A stretch of 64,000 nt of DNA from Hirudo medicinalis (taxonomy: Eukaryota > Annelida > Clitellata > Hirudinida > Hirudinidae): positions 7,925 through 71,924 of the forward strand of contig MPNW01000031.1 in NCBI GenBank assembly GCA_011800805.1, in the 5' to 3' direction. The position numbers were made by a program, and so were the translations under genes. How positions within the stretch are numbered: the stretch's first letter is position 1; each line of letters starts with the position of its first letter. Under the pieces are notes generated by a model. The model did no database searches. It saw only the letters and a list, made by a program, of their open reading frames with translations, and had not been told where the DNA came from. Below are positions 25,901 to 37,700 of the stretch, one piece after another.

Positions 25901-26377
25901 TAGTTTCTTATGAAGAAGTGACACTAATATTGGAAATCACTAGAAAAAAGGCCGCATATCTGTGAGTACAACTTCATAGAAAATTCAAATATCTAAAAAC
26001 AGTGGTTATCTAGAGCAAACTAAACACAAATATTTGAATTATTTTGGAATCAGCTTTATACATTAAACAATTACCTATCTATGGTCTTTATGGCCTCATG
26101 ACTCTAAAATTTGAATTTCTGGCAGTGCCAATTGGCAAAAATAATGGACCATTAATCATCAATTTCAAAAATTAAGTTTATCTGTTAAGGGCCTTATGCC
26201 ATCAAATGCTGCTGCTTCACTCCAGCAACTCCTGTCCAATCAGGAGTAGCTTCTGTAATGTTTTGTTCTCTGGCTTTGCTCACGAGTATTTTTATTCAAA
26301 TTTTAGCGAATTTAAAATTTGTTTAGAACTAGACCCCGTGAAGATGGATTTAAATTGAATTTCTACCATTAAAGTAA

Positions 26378-26731
26378 ATGAGTTGCGAGAAAAGGCATGG
26401 ATTGCGCGCTACGTTGGTTCGATATCGAGAGCTCTGCTTAGAAGCAATGAACAAACTTCTAGCTAATAGTCCACTATTCCAAACTAATTGGATTGTCCCA
26501 CGCAATGTAATGTGCATCCTTTTTTGGATTGGAGTCTTCGTTGTGTTCATGGGCATGATTCTCCTTGTTACAAGCAAGCACAAAGGAACGTGAGTAGTAC
26601 TTTACAAAAAACAAGCATTTTGGCCAAAGTAGTATGTTACTTAGTATGTAAGTAGGTTACTTAAGTTGTTAAACTAATTTAATATTCGTCGCAGAGTATT
26701 CCTAGACATAGTTACCTCGCCAATTATTTAA
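26378..26731 (+). CDS. Small single-pass membrane protein, unrecognised
   Basis: Two exons, 26378-26589 and 26695-26731, join in phase (C|GTGAGT donor, GTCGCAG acceptor) to give 82 residues. The first half is basic and helical (RATLVRYRELCLEAMNKLLA). A strong membrane segment follows (MCILFWIGVFVVFMGMILLV), then a short tail KHKGTVFLDIVTSPII. I do not recognise the family. A good donor exactly at the end of the open frame argues for a real gene. There are no conserved motifs to test, and the flanks are repeat-rich. Confidence 0.45.
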
Positions 26732-26872
26732 TTCATATTTAGCTTCAGGGCAATGACATTGAGATATTGGGCTCCGAAACCAGCCCAAAAATTTTTTTGT
26801 AGCCTAAAAATGAAGCACTGTTTGACGCTAGCCATTCGCGCAGGTGTATGTCATACCCGTAAAAGTGAGTGA

Positions 26873-26955
26873 TAGAAACTGTTGCGAGCGAACTGGGATC
26901 TGAACCAAATCGAAAACATTGACCACTAGGCTACTGACCAGGCTAATGACGAGGA
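26873..26955 (-). repeat. tRNA-like SINE head
   Basis: On the minus strand, CCTAGTGGTCAATGTTTTCG (box A-like) is followed by GGTTCAGATCCCAGTTCG (box B-like) at roughly tRNA spacing. The flanks do not fold as a full tRNA acceptor stem, so I call it a tRNA-derived SINE, not a functional tRNA. Confidence 0.5.
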
Positions 26956-27049
26956 CTCAGACCAGATAAACGCGAATCTACAAACGAGGTAGTCCCTCAT
27001 TCTGGTCTGGTACACCAGATGCCGTAATAGTATTAGAGATTAATTACAA

Positions 27050-27350
27050 TCAACTTCAGCTCCTGAACACCTCCCACATCTGATTCAGCCTCTGCATAAG
27101 AAGCCTCAGGGATTCCATCAAATATTAAGTTACTGGATTTCTCCTTGATTTCAAGATACTCAATCTTGTTTCTCAATTCCCGGTTCTCCTCCCTAAGGAG
27201 GAATGTTAATGTTCATTTTTTTTATATTTCCAACTTCCCTATTCCTAACCCATTAAGAAACTCCTTCATAAGGGGCAACATTTTCTACTATCTAAGCGAT
27301 AACCGAAGAAGATAGGTCTCCGAGGCCTCGTCACTTTTCCTTTTTTGAGG
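27050..27350 (-). mobile_element. LINE ORF1 remnant
   Basis: Minus-strand frames start MPQKRKSDEASETYLLR and, after a frame break, read ENRELRNKIEYLEIKEKSSN followed by LIFDGIPE. This is the coiled-coil-to-RRM junction (LENRxDxLENxSRRNNLIFDGIPE type) of LINE ORF1 proteins. It is interrupted by stops. Confidence 0.65.
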
Positions 27351-27876
27351 CATACTAGTCTTTATTACTCATTTTAAAGAAAATATAAGTTCTATAATAT
27401 AATAGACTCGAATTAAAGCTACAAACCATACTTCTATTTACTGAGAATTCAATCCGCTTTTCAATCAACGACAAATTTGAATACAAAGGTGCGTTCCTGC
27501 ATGTGGCGGTAATAGGGGCGCTATATAAATGGTAGATCGATTAAAAGTGCCTTCACATACTGCCTGGATACATAAGGCATTCAAAAATCGGATATATACA
27601 AATACACTGTCATTTTTTAGTTTAAAATCAAAAGTTCATTTAACAATAAATTTAATTTGCAGACTGCTTAAACAGTTGTATTAGACGACAACATGGCGTC
27701 TTGCGTACTCTGATTGGTCGACAAGGCTGGAAAATGGGAATTTCCCACGTTTCGTTGCGAACTAAACCAGTCCATTCGATAATATCCGAGTACAACAACC
27801 ACGAGCAGAGTGAATTATCGCTGTCAGGGCGCTCCGAGTACATTTTTTAAATTATTAAAATATGTTATATTAAATA

Positions 27877-28010
27877 TCGGGGCCTCACGGGCCACTTTCT
27901 GACACAGCTGGAGGGTCATGGTTTGGGAACCTCTGGTCTAATGGAATGGTTAAGACTTCCGCCTTACACTATGGCAGCACGGATTCTAATCCCATCGTGG
28001 GAGCACCGTC
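27877..28010. repeat. hAT-like end next to a tRNA-like SINE
   Basis: Read on the minus strand, CCAGAGGTTCCCAAACCATG at about 27937 resembles the terminal repeat of hAT MITEs. Directly beside it on the plus strand, AATGGTTAAGACTTCCGCCT and GGATTCTAATCCCATC have box A and box B character at tRNA spacing (about 27938-28005). Both are short and degenerate. Confidence 0.45.
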
Positions 28011-29779
28011 CTAATAATCTAGTTACGCAATGAATGTTAATGTACAGGAACAACAACTGCGACAGAACCCGCTCGAGTCGGTTACATGATAATACAAGAG
28101 CAGGGAGCCACTACAGCTGTAACGAGTTAGAGAAGACATTTTCAGCATGAAAAGCGCCGTCACTTAGTAGAGCCAAAGTGATAAGCCGAGAAAGCACTTG
28201 AAAGCAGTAGGTATTGATTTCGACGAAGCCAAAGACTGGTTTAAAAATTCATAGCTGAATTGATATTCTTGGATTCCCTCCCAATCAGTGGCTGACTGGG
28301 TCTGAAAATATTGGTTGCCAGGAGACAAATGGGGCCCTGGGTCACCCATATCGGCGATCTCTGACATCTATAATGCTATAATTTGATTTTGACAACGAAA
28401 AAATAAAATTTTCAAATAATACATGAATGGGAATCAAAAGGTGCAATTATAAGTTAGGGCAAAAATGATACATTTCCGAGTATGTAATACATAATACATT
28501 ATGATACTGCATGTACTACGCATGTCACTGACATTAAACAGAAATACCAAGTATCTGTGTAGATACAAAATTTTATAATTGAATTTTAAACAAGTTTTTG
28601 TTTATGTATAGTATACTGTAATTATCGAACTATACTTAGTTTGAATTTTTTTTTTAAATTTATTTTGAAAAGTGAAAGTTAGCACATCTAATAAGAGAAT
28701 AACATAATTCCATCTCACATTTTACTGTCTAAAGGGGCCCCTTGCCATCGGGCAAGTTGACAAACTGGCCAGTCCACCATTGCTCTCAATTCTCTAACAA
28801 AGCTTGCAATTATTTCTTCATGCAAGAGGAGCTTTTCAAAACTTAATTTTATAAAGAATTGTCTGCGATCTATCATGGTACAGTCAAGGTTTTCTAAGCT
28901 CGTAATATTATCAAATGAAAGTGATATGGTGAAAGATGTTGATTTTGATGAATGGACTGACAAGTCTGACGATCAGGGTAATTAAGTTACACAGTTTTAA
29001 AGTTTAATTTAAGAGTAAAAAATAACATAATTTTTCTTTTCTTTTTATTTGTTTCCTAAATTTTTTTTTCTGAAATATCTTTATATCTAATTCTATTGCT
29101 TTCTTATGTTCTCTGTAACTTTAGGACATAAATTTACAAATAATACCAAAGACGATTCGATACGGTTTAGTATAGGAGGACTTGGAGTCCTTTTCATTGC
29201 AGTTTGCTCGAGCGTCCATTACACAATATAATTTTAAGAGATAAGAGGATTTACTTATTTTTCAAGAAATTGAAGGGTCAATAGTACAAATTTGTAAGAG
29301 TAATGAACGAACAGTAAATAAGAAAAGTTACGGTCCTAGAAATCAATTGGCGTCCATTTCATAATGCAGATGATTAGGACGGTATCTGTCCGTCTTATCA
29401 ACAAATCTACTGCAATGTAGCTAATAGCTAATAGCGAGAAGTCAGCTGGGCTCGGATAGCTAAAGTTGCAGGTATTTGATTAGAGTCCATGACATAACGC
29501 TGCTTATTAGGACCACTTTTCAGACATATTAAGTGCAGCCCCAACAGAGGCCAATAGGCTACCTACCAAAAACACTCCATTAACTTAATCACTCCCGTTA
29601 AAGCTTAAAAGTTTCCTTAGACTAAGATATCCATACATCTTTCGCGCGCATGGCGGGTTTATTACGTTACTGCAAGGCTTACACCTTACAATAAGTTCTA
29701 AAAAAATAGTGCACTTATCCAAGCGAGAATTCTCACCCGCATACCTAGTCACCCTATTAATATATAAAAAATAGCTGCA
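28011..29779. other. Intergenic, no gene recognised
   Basis: About 1.8 kb of AT-rich DNA. The open frames present (for example minus 28164-28367 and 28715-28963) match nothing I know, have no splice context and look like chance frames or old repeats. The segment presumably holds the promoter of the following gene. Confidence 0.5.
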
Positions 29780-30723
29780 ATGACTCTTCTACATTTCACA
29801 ATGCCTTGCAGAGCTTTCCTATCATGGGGCGGCGTGGTTCTCGGTATCGGACTTTGTCTGTTGCTAGTTTGCCTGATGCTATGTATCCATGCCTACTGCG
29901 TCGTCGCAAATGCCTCTCGAGCAGAGGACGTGGTGTCCTACGCAAGTCCTGTGAGTTCCACCATAATTGTCTAAAATTGATTATGTCGTCATTCATTTTT
30001 TTTTTACAGACATTTCCCAGGAGTGGAGTTGGAGAAAAAGTTCTGAATTCTAAAGATCACAAAGAAAATTCAAACACATTACCTCGACATTCTAAAAATA
30101 GACCATCAGCAGTTAGGTTCAATCTTGTAGAAGATTCAAGCCTACGACATTCTTGTCAAATAGAAAGAAACAGACAGCCCACAGTCCAAAAGCTTGCATT
30201 GAATCCAACATTCGACATAAAAAAGAGTGTTCCGAAGTCGAGCCAATCGACATTTCAAACAGATACAATGAATCTTACTCCATCATTTCCAAACTCAATT
30301 GTGGTTGAAAGCGAAGATGATAGGCAAGAACACAAAAAATCCCTTCACGACCATTCCATGAATAAGTTTTACAATATTTCTACTCAGAAATTACTTAATG
30401 AGAACCTACCAAACATGCCCATGACTCGAAATTTTGGAGTCTCAAAAATCACTGTTACACCTATATATCACAATCATTATGAATATAAAACATGCGATGC
30501 CAGACCAAGTAGAATGGATGTGCTCCCTTCCCGCTTACATGCAATCCAACAAGGGCACATTGTAACAGGTAATAGGCCTGAGTTCAACCCTCTTTTTCCA
30601 GATTGTTCTAGCAAACTAGAAAATCCAGCGATCAATGAATCTGAACTTAGAAGATTTCCGTTGCTTGAGGTGGGGGACTCCAAAGCCACAGTATATGACA
30701 ATGTTCAATATTACTGTATGTAA
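29780..30723 (+). CDS. Single-pass membrane protein, unrecognised
   Basis: Exons 29780-29950 and 30010-30723 join in phase (CCT|GTGAGT donor; poly-T then ACAG acceptor), giving 294 residues. Residues about 14-42 form one long membrane helix (WGGVVLGIGLCLLLVCLMLC) with a GxxxG-like face. It is preceded by a short Cys/Arg end and followed by about 250 polar, Ser/Asn/Pro-rich residues with no Cys pairs or folds I recognise. The tail ends with TVYDNVQYYCM, whose YDNV fits the pYxN consensus of Grb2-type SH2 ligands. Orientation is not certain; if the tail is cytosolic it would suit a signalling adaptor. No signal peptide precedes the helix. Read through without splicing there is also a longer frame from 29806, but it loses the helix. 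Function unknown. Confidence 0.6.
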
Positions 30724-31729
30724 CATAGCCTCGTTCATCAATGTGCATGCTCCAAAAAAATCCCATAAATATGTGGTGTTCCAATTTCCATTTCAGATTT
30801 AGCTTTTTTAAATTTTAAATGATCAGCTGAATCATTTTACATAACAAAGTTTTTTATACACTTTTATGAAGCATTCTCAAAAAAAGAAATTTTAAATATA
30901 ATGGGCTGCAACAAAAATCAACATTAAAGTCATAGCCATTGATGCCAAATTCATTTCACTCCACTTTTCAAATGAGGTTGCAATAACTGTTCATGTTATA
31001 CCAAGACCTTAAAATGAAGTGAACTCTAATCAAAAGAACCCAGGCAGGGCTAATAAATTACAAACTTCAAGGACTTTTTTTCTGAATATCAAAATATCTT
31101 GAACTTTTGAGTTCCTGACATTTTTCTATGACCATACTCTAGACCCAAAGTTTCATCAAAATAAATCCAAAGGTTTAGATTTGTGTAAGGTACAGACACT
31201 GACATTTGACCTTTACATATTAGATATTTTAATTTTAATTTAGACCATCACTCAATGAGTGACTTCAATGTCATAATGACTTCATACCCAGACCTTTAAG
31301 TTGATATTGCTAATCAATGTGGCATGGACAGAGGCATAAAGCATCAGAACTTGCGCAAGTAATTGTGCAAGTCTTCAATACTTATACTGGTACTTGAACC
31401 TCCAGTACTTGTAATTACACTTGGACCTTCAATAATTGCACTTGGGCCCTGGTACATGGATCCATGCCTTACACAAAGTACAAAAATATGATATGATATA
31501 TTTGCTTACCACTCATCTGTGTGAAATGAAATGGTATCACATTCAAAAGATGAAAGATTGAAGTTTATCAGTTTTTATTTAATATATCGAATCTCATTCC
31601 TCTTTTTCTAGATGGTTGTAACACAGCATAAACCCAAATAAAACCAGATAAAATGTCATTCTATGTTCAGATCATGGTTTGGATGGATCCAGGGGATTGG
31701 ATCCATATTAACTGACCTAAAACAACATT
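30724..31729. other. Intergenic or 3' region, nothing recognised
   Basis: About 1 kb of AT-rich DNA between the membrane-protein gene and the CCDC157 3' end. Around 31360-31450 a loose tandem of ACTTG...CTTCAA-type words occurs (a degenerate minisatellite). No gene is seen. Confidence 0.5.
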
Positions 31730-34700
31730 CATACCTTAAATACGCAATAACTAGCATGTAAATTGAGGTCAGAGCTACTGCTACACCATTCTCCACAATA
31801 TCCGCAATTCCATTCTTCTTTCATTGATACATCCATAGTTGGTGATCTTCTTTTCAGAATCCCTAAAATTGTTAAAATTATTTGTGTAAAATAAATTTTC
31901 TTTATAAAACACAAGATATCTATAACCATTAAAGTATTCCGCCTTTTCCAAAACTATGCGATTTGTTTCGCTGATGAATAAATTATTTAATAAATTAATT
32001 ACTAGTGTAATTTGACAAATAACATAATGACATAAATAGCTAACAAATTTCAACAAAATTATTAACTTAAATGAGCTTTCAGCAGCATGAATTTCTGGAG
32101 GATCCCATCCACAAGTTTGCAAATTTTGGAGCTTTTGGCTTGGAAAATCTTCAATTATATCTTTAATGTCGTTGTTTAGGCCTTTCTTATGCTCCACAGA
32201 TTTGTTTGTGAGGTATTCATATTCTGTTCATGTATGGGACAACTTAGAAAAAAGTTAAATGTTGAATGGCCACAAAGAAAACAAATAACCTGATTGATTC
32301 TCCTTAAGTTTATGATTAAGGGTTACTAATCCTTCATTATGCATTGCAGCTTCTACTTTGCTCAGATTTTTTTCAGTCTTTAAAATGTTTTGGAAAAGTT
32401 AATGTTATTGCAGTTGTTGTTATTATCATCATTGCTGTTAATGCTGTTGTTGTTATCATTATCGTAATGATAATCACCATATATCATCACCATCATCATT
32501 CATGGGAAAATCCCTCTCCAAAAACTTGTGCAATATTTTATTTATTTATTTATTTATTTCTTGGAATAACATGAGAATAGGAACACGTGAGTTTTTAAAA
32601 TAAGTGACAAAAAAATAACTGAAATCAAGTATGGAGAAAGCAAGATCCACAGTTATTCCAGTCACCAAGGGAAGTCACCTCTCATCTAAAGGGACTACTG
32701 ATATACGATTATGTATCAGGCATTCTTTACATGAAAATTTGAACATAGACAAAGACAGTGATGATCCTATCATCTGTAGTGGTATGATGGAGTTTAAGTG
32801 GGGTAAGAAGCAGTTCAAGGAAAATAATTTCAATGTAGTCAAGGTCTGATCAGAATGAAAACGATTTCCAAAACAAAGACAGTATTCATGAATGTCAGAC
32901 GATAGCAAAAGGTAGTTACGAAATGATGGTAGTAACTAGAGTTGTTCTATAACTTTGGCATTCTTAAGCTGTAATTAACTACCTTTTATACTATTAAGTT
33001 ATAATTGTATTCTTAGACTTATTATCACTTTAACTCGTCCTGTTATTAAGTTGCTTAAAAGTTAATTTTCAAGATTTTTATTAAATGAAAAACAAACTGA
33101 TCCAAGGCCAAAAGGTCCAAAAAATTGATTAAATCATTTTATTGAATACAAAAATTGTGGTTTTTATAGATATTCCAAATCCTCTTTTTTTTTCTCCAGT
33201 TTATTGAACAATTCATCTAATATTCCATGGTCATTATACATCACTACAATTTTTGTACAAAAAGACAGTCTGAGGGGATGTACTGCTGATGGGCTGCCTG
33301 TTCCAATGAAATAATTCAAAGCTGAATGTCAACAAAGGAATCAATCAGAAGTGCACAAATTTAAAGTAGCAGTTCAAACAACAGGAAGTAGCTCATTAGT
33401 TTTGGATTGTAAGGTATGTTGAACCCCATCTTGCTGGACAGTCCATTAAAGCCCCTCTTTGGCTATACCTGACCAGTTCCTATGTCATTACCAAAGTCAA
33501 TGTCACTGTTTTAAGGACACTTCTAACTTTTTGTAACAAAGAGGACACTGTGCTAATTTTACAAATGTCTTTGTAGACTAACTGAACTGTGTGTGCAAAA
33601 CATGCTATTCTCTTTAGTTTGATCGACACATTATTCAGCTCCTCAATTATTTATTCAGGATCCTCAATGTCAGTGTCACTGTCTTCATTGCTCTCATCAT
33701 CCTTCTCATTCATTTCTCCTAGTATCTTCACTGCTTTAATCACATTGCTGGCATTGTCAGTTGTGATCATTAAGACTTGATCAACACCCCAGCTTCCCAT
33801 GCAATCATTTATCAGTTATTAATTGGTTATTCACCTTTCTTTTGACATGGTTCAAAAGATTTGTGGCACTTCTTCCTTTTATTTCTTGATTGCAACCCTC
33901 AACAATGCACACAATGTCAACACCTCCTTCAGAGCATCATACATGAAATACTCCCACACAGGATGACTAATCTTGTGACTACTGCCTGGCTTAAACATGA
34001 TAGCACATTAAGCAACACACTTTCTTCCAAAAAGTAAGGTTCCATGCTGTAAACATATAAACAAAGTATTTTTATGAACAAAGATTTCTGAGTATATTTC
34101 AAAATTTATTTTTAAAGTTATAATTTTAACTTAAGAATTATTTTCGTTTTTATTTTTGCTTTCAACTTTGGGTAAATTGTCATCATTAAGTTAGTTTTCC
34201 TTTTTTCCATTTTAAATTCGTTATTAACTGGGTTAGTTTTTAAAGTTAATGTAACTGGAATTTTGTACATGAAAGTGGCAATTTGAAAATGATTGAGTTG
34301 GTAAATATATAGTATGTTGTTATTAATAAACAAGAAGCAAAACATGAGTCATTGGCAAAGATGGAAAAGAGTGCATATAGATTGCTTTTGGAGTATGTAC
34401 AATGGTTTCAATCATGAAGAGTAAATAGATGCCCATACCATATTGCATTACGAAAGGAATGGAAATATTAGAAGTTTATTAGAAGAGAACCATTCATAAA
34501 TCATGTCCAAGCTATTGTTAATTTTTGCAGACAAAAATTTGAAGTTATCACCAGATATGAATGCATTAGTGTTGTCAATAAATAAAAAATATTCAAATAT
34601 AATCGAAACTTGACATAAATCAGTAATACATACAATAATAAACCAACAGTGATCCCTGCAGTCAAAGCAAAAAAAAGAAATGAAAAACTCATGTGCATAC

Positions 34701-37700
34701 AAAGGATTTTAACACCAAATCACAATTTGACAACCATGTTAACTTTGAATAACAGTTTGAAATGATAAACTAACTTCAATAATCTTCACTTTTACTTGCA
34801 ATGCTTTGATCTCACTGTCCATGTCTTGTTTGAATTTCTCTGCCTCTGATGCCCTCTTCTCTAGTTCCTCATTTTTTTCATCCATTATTTCAATCCTCTT
34901 TATGAGTGATTCCTGTTTACTATAGATAAACTGTATAAACTTTATAGTTAATATAGGTAAACTGCATAAACTTTACAGTTAATCTAAATGCTTCTACAAA
35001 TACAATAATGCTCTAATAAAATGTTCATTTTTATTTTAAATTGTACATGCTGCAAAAATGTGTTGATTTAGGTTGATTTGCTGTTTCTGCAATGTTTGCA
35101 AAGCATTTCTGGATATTTTAAACCTACTTGAAACTGTTGATAGTAATTTTGATACTTTAATTCCTTCTTCTTTAATTGCAAATGAGCCCTATTGAGCTTA
35201 TTGGAAACATCCTGCAGTTGGTTTACTAACTCTTGCAGATCTTTCTCCATATGTTCCCTTACACATTTGTCATCAATCAGCTTGTTTTTAAGCTCAGAAT
35301 GTGAGATTTCTGCAGTTAAACATTAAACTAATGTTATTTTAACATTCTGATAGCCTCCAAATTTTTAACAAATTGATGCAAATTATGCTGAAACCATTTA
35401 AATGATTCAAACCAAGATTATTGTTAATTTGTTTTTCTTCCTCAAATTTTGTTTTCATCATTTTGAATTCAATTTTTGCCTCTTCTAATTCCTTTTTGTG
35501 AAGCTTCGCATCATTTTCATGTTTAATTTTCATTTGATCCATTGCTACTTCTAAATTCTAGAATGAACATTGAATTATAAAAATGTGACTGCTGTAGTAA
35601 AGTTGATTAACCAGCTGAAAATTATCTAAAAGACCTATTATCTGAAGTTTGTGGCTTATAAAATTTTAAGTATGGAGAAAACTAATCCAGTGGAGAAATA
35701 AAATGTAGATGATGAGAACCTCAGAGTGGTGTTCAGCTTTAACTCAACTTTACCTAACTATTTGTAGCAGTCCATTAGCATATCACTATACCCAAAACCA
35801 ATTCATTTTATCTTCTTACTCAGTAGCCTTCAGATTCTAGGCCAATCTTGAATTATTTCACAGTACTAGCTTCCATAGCTTTCATATTTGTGCCTTAAGC
35901 TAATTATTGTTTGACAAATTTAAAGTGAACACTTAACTAATTCCAGTTACCAATCACACTAGCACTAAAGAACCTATGTCCAAGCTTCCTGTTGACTTCT
36001 TGAACAGCTTACATCAGTAACTCCTTGTTCTGATATCTCTGGAATCTTCAAAGAAAATCTCTGTATTTCATATTCATATTCACTTTACCAGCAAAGCCTT
36101 TCAATGTCTCCTCTAGTGAGACTCTGCTAGTGTAGTCATTTTTATTCTTCCTAGCCTCTCCACATAACTTCAATCCCTAAATCCTCCAATCACTTTAGTT
36201 GCTTTTTTCTCTAACATTTCAATATCTTTCTTAAAATATGGGTTCAATGTAGATGCACTGCATTTCAATGACTTATAAAGTTGCAACATGCAGGGCCGCA
36301 AAGAGAGGGGGCAAGTGCCCAAGGGGCCAACAATTTTTTGGGACTAGTCCAGGCTTTAAAATATTACAATCATGACCTTTTATTGCTTTCCATTACCAAA
36401 TTGACATAACATGGGAAATTTCTGTCTAGTAACACAACATCTTTTTGTTTACTTATTATGGTCCTCCTGGTCATTCCAAATACTCTATTGGTCTTTTCTT
36501 GCCTCTGTTTATTTCCAAGATATTGTGTTGCCTTTGTGGACAATCACTTTGCTGACCAGTCATTAAAATACAGAAAATTTGCATCAATTTTGATGAAGTT
36601 TGAGGGTCATTTATGTAGATAATGAACACTGACCCTTGAGGTACTCCTAGCACCATCTTGACCCAGCTGGAATTATTTCCCATGATCTAAATAATAATTT
36701 TCATGATAACATCTTGCTTCTTGTTCAACCATATCCTTATCCATTGCGGTAACTTCCCATCGATACGATTTAACTCTCAATCTTTCATGTCGATCTTTGC
36801 CAAATGCCTTTGAGAAGTCTAAGTAAATCAGATCTATTGATTGTCTCTGACTGAGTCCTTTAGTAACATCCTCAAAAATATCAATCCGGTTTAACAAGAC
36901 TTCCCTCCACCCATGTGGACTTTCTCTGATGAGTTTATGTTATTTTAAATGCTCCACTACTTTGTTTTTCAATAAATAAACCATTACTTTTAATGGGTTA
37001 TGCATCAAACTAACAGGTCTGTAGTTCCCTGGATCACCAAGATTTTTCTCAAAGAGACTTAACATATGTCATCATTACATATTGTCTTGTGCTTTGAACA
37101 AATGTAAATTTATTGAATAAGTAAATATCCATTAATATTTGGAAAACATTGCCAAAGAAAGAACATCAGAAAATTATGAGATGTTGATGTTAACCTAAAC
37201 TAAAATCAGAGACATGACTCAGAAAATTCCAGGAATTATGATTGCAATCAATTAAAAAATTGATTAGAAGTAGCCATAGCTTTAGCACTTTAAATAGTGT
37301 TGAAATTTTATCATTTTGTTATGAAAAAAGCATCCATCATAATATCGCTCTATCTTTCATATTATGGAAGTTTTTGACCAGAACTCACAAGCACTAAGTG
37401 TAGCCAAAAAAGAGAGTCAATGCTCAAGATTATTTGTTGCCTTAAGTTGCAATAAGACCCAATCTCACAAGATGGAGTGAAAAACGAAGATTTATTAAGT
37501 GTCAAAAAGAACTAGTAGCTTGACTTTCCATTTCTTGGAACATTAATGCAAAACCTGATGATATAGCAGCTAGATATATTAAAGGATTATTAACATAATC
37601 TTTTTATAGAAAACTTTCCTTTAGATGAGGAATGACCCAAGCGACCAAAAGTATGTGACATAATGGATATCAATGTCAGAATGGGAATAAGAAGGAAAAG

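Noticed and set aside
26873..28010. Functional tRNA genes
   Set aside because: Box A/B-like words are present but no proper acceptor stem, anticodon arm or terminator pairs with them. SINE heads fit better.
29806..30723. 305-residue unspliced ORF
   Set aside because: It reads through the intron 29951-30009 and uses the wrong frame over the membrane helix. The spliced form has a good GTGAGT donor and poly-T acceptor and encodes a clean helix.
32340..32575. 76-codon plus-strand frame
   Set aside because: It is built from GTT/ATC trinucleotide runs and a TTTA repeat; simple-sequence DNA, not a gene.
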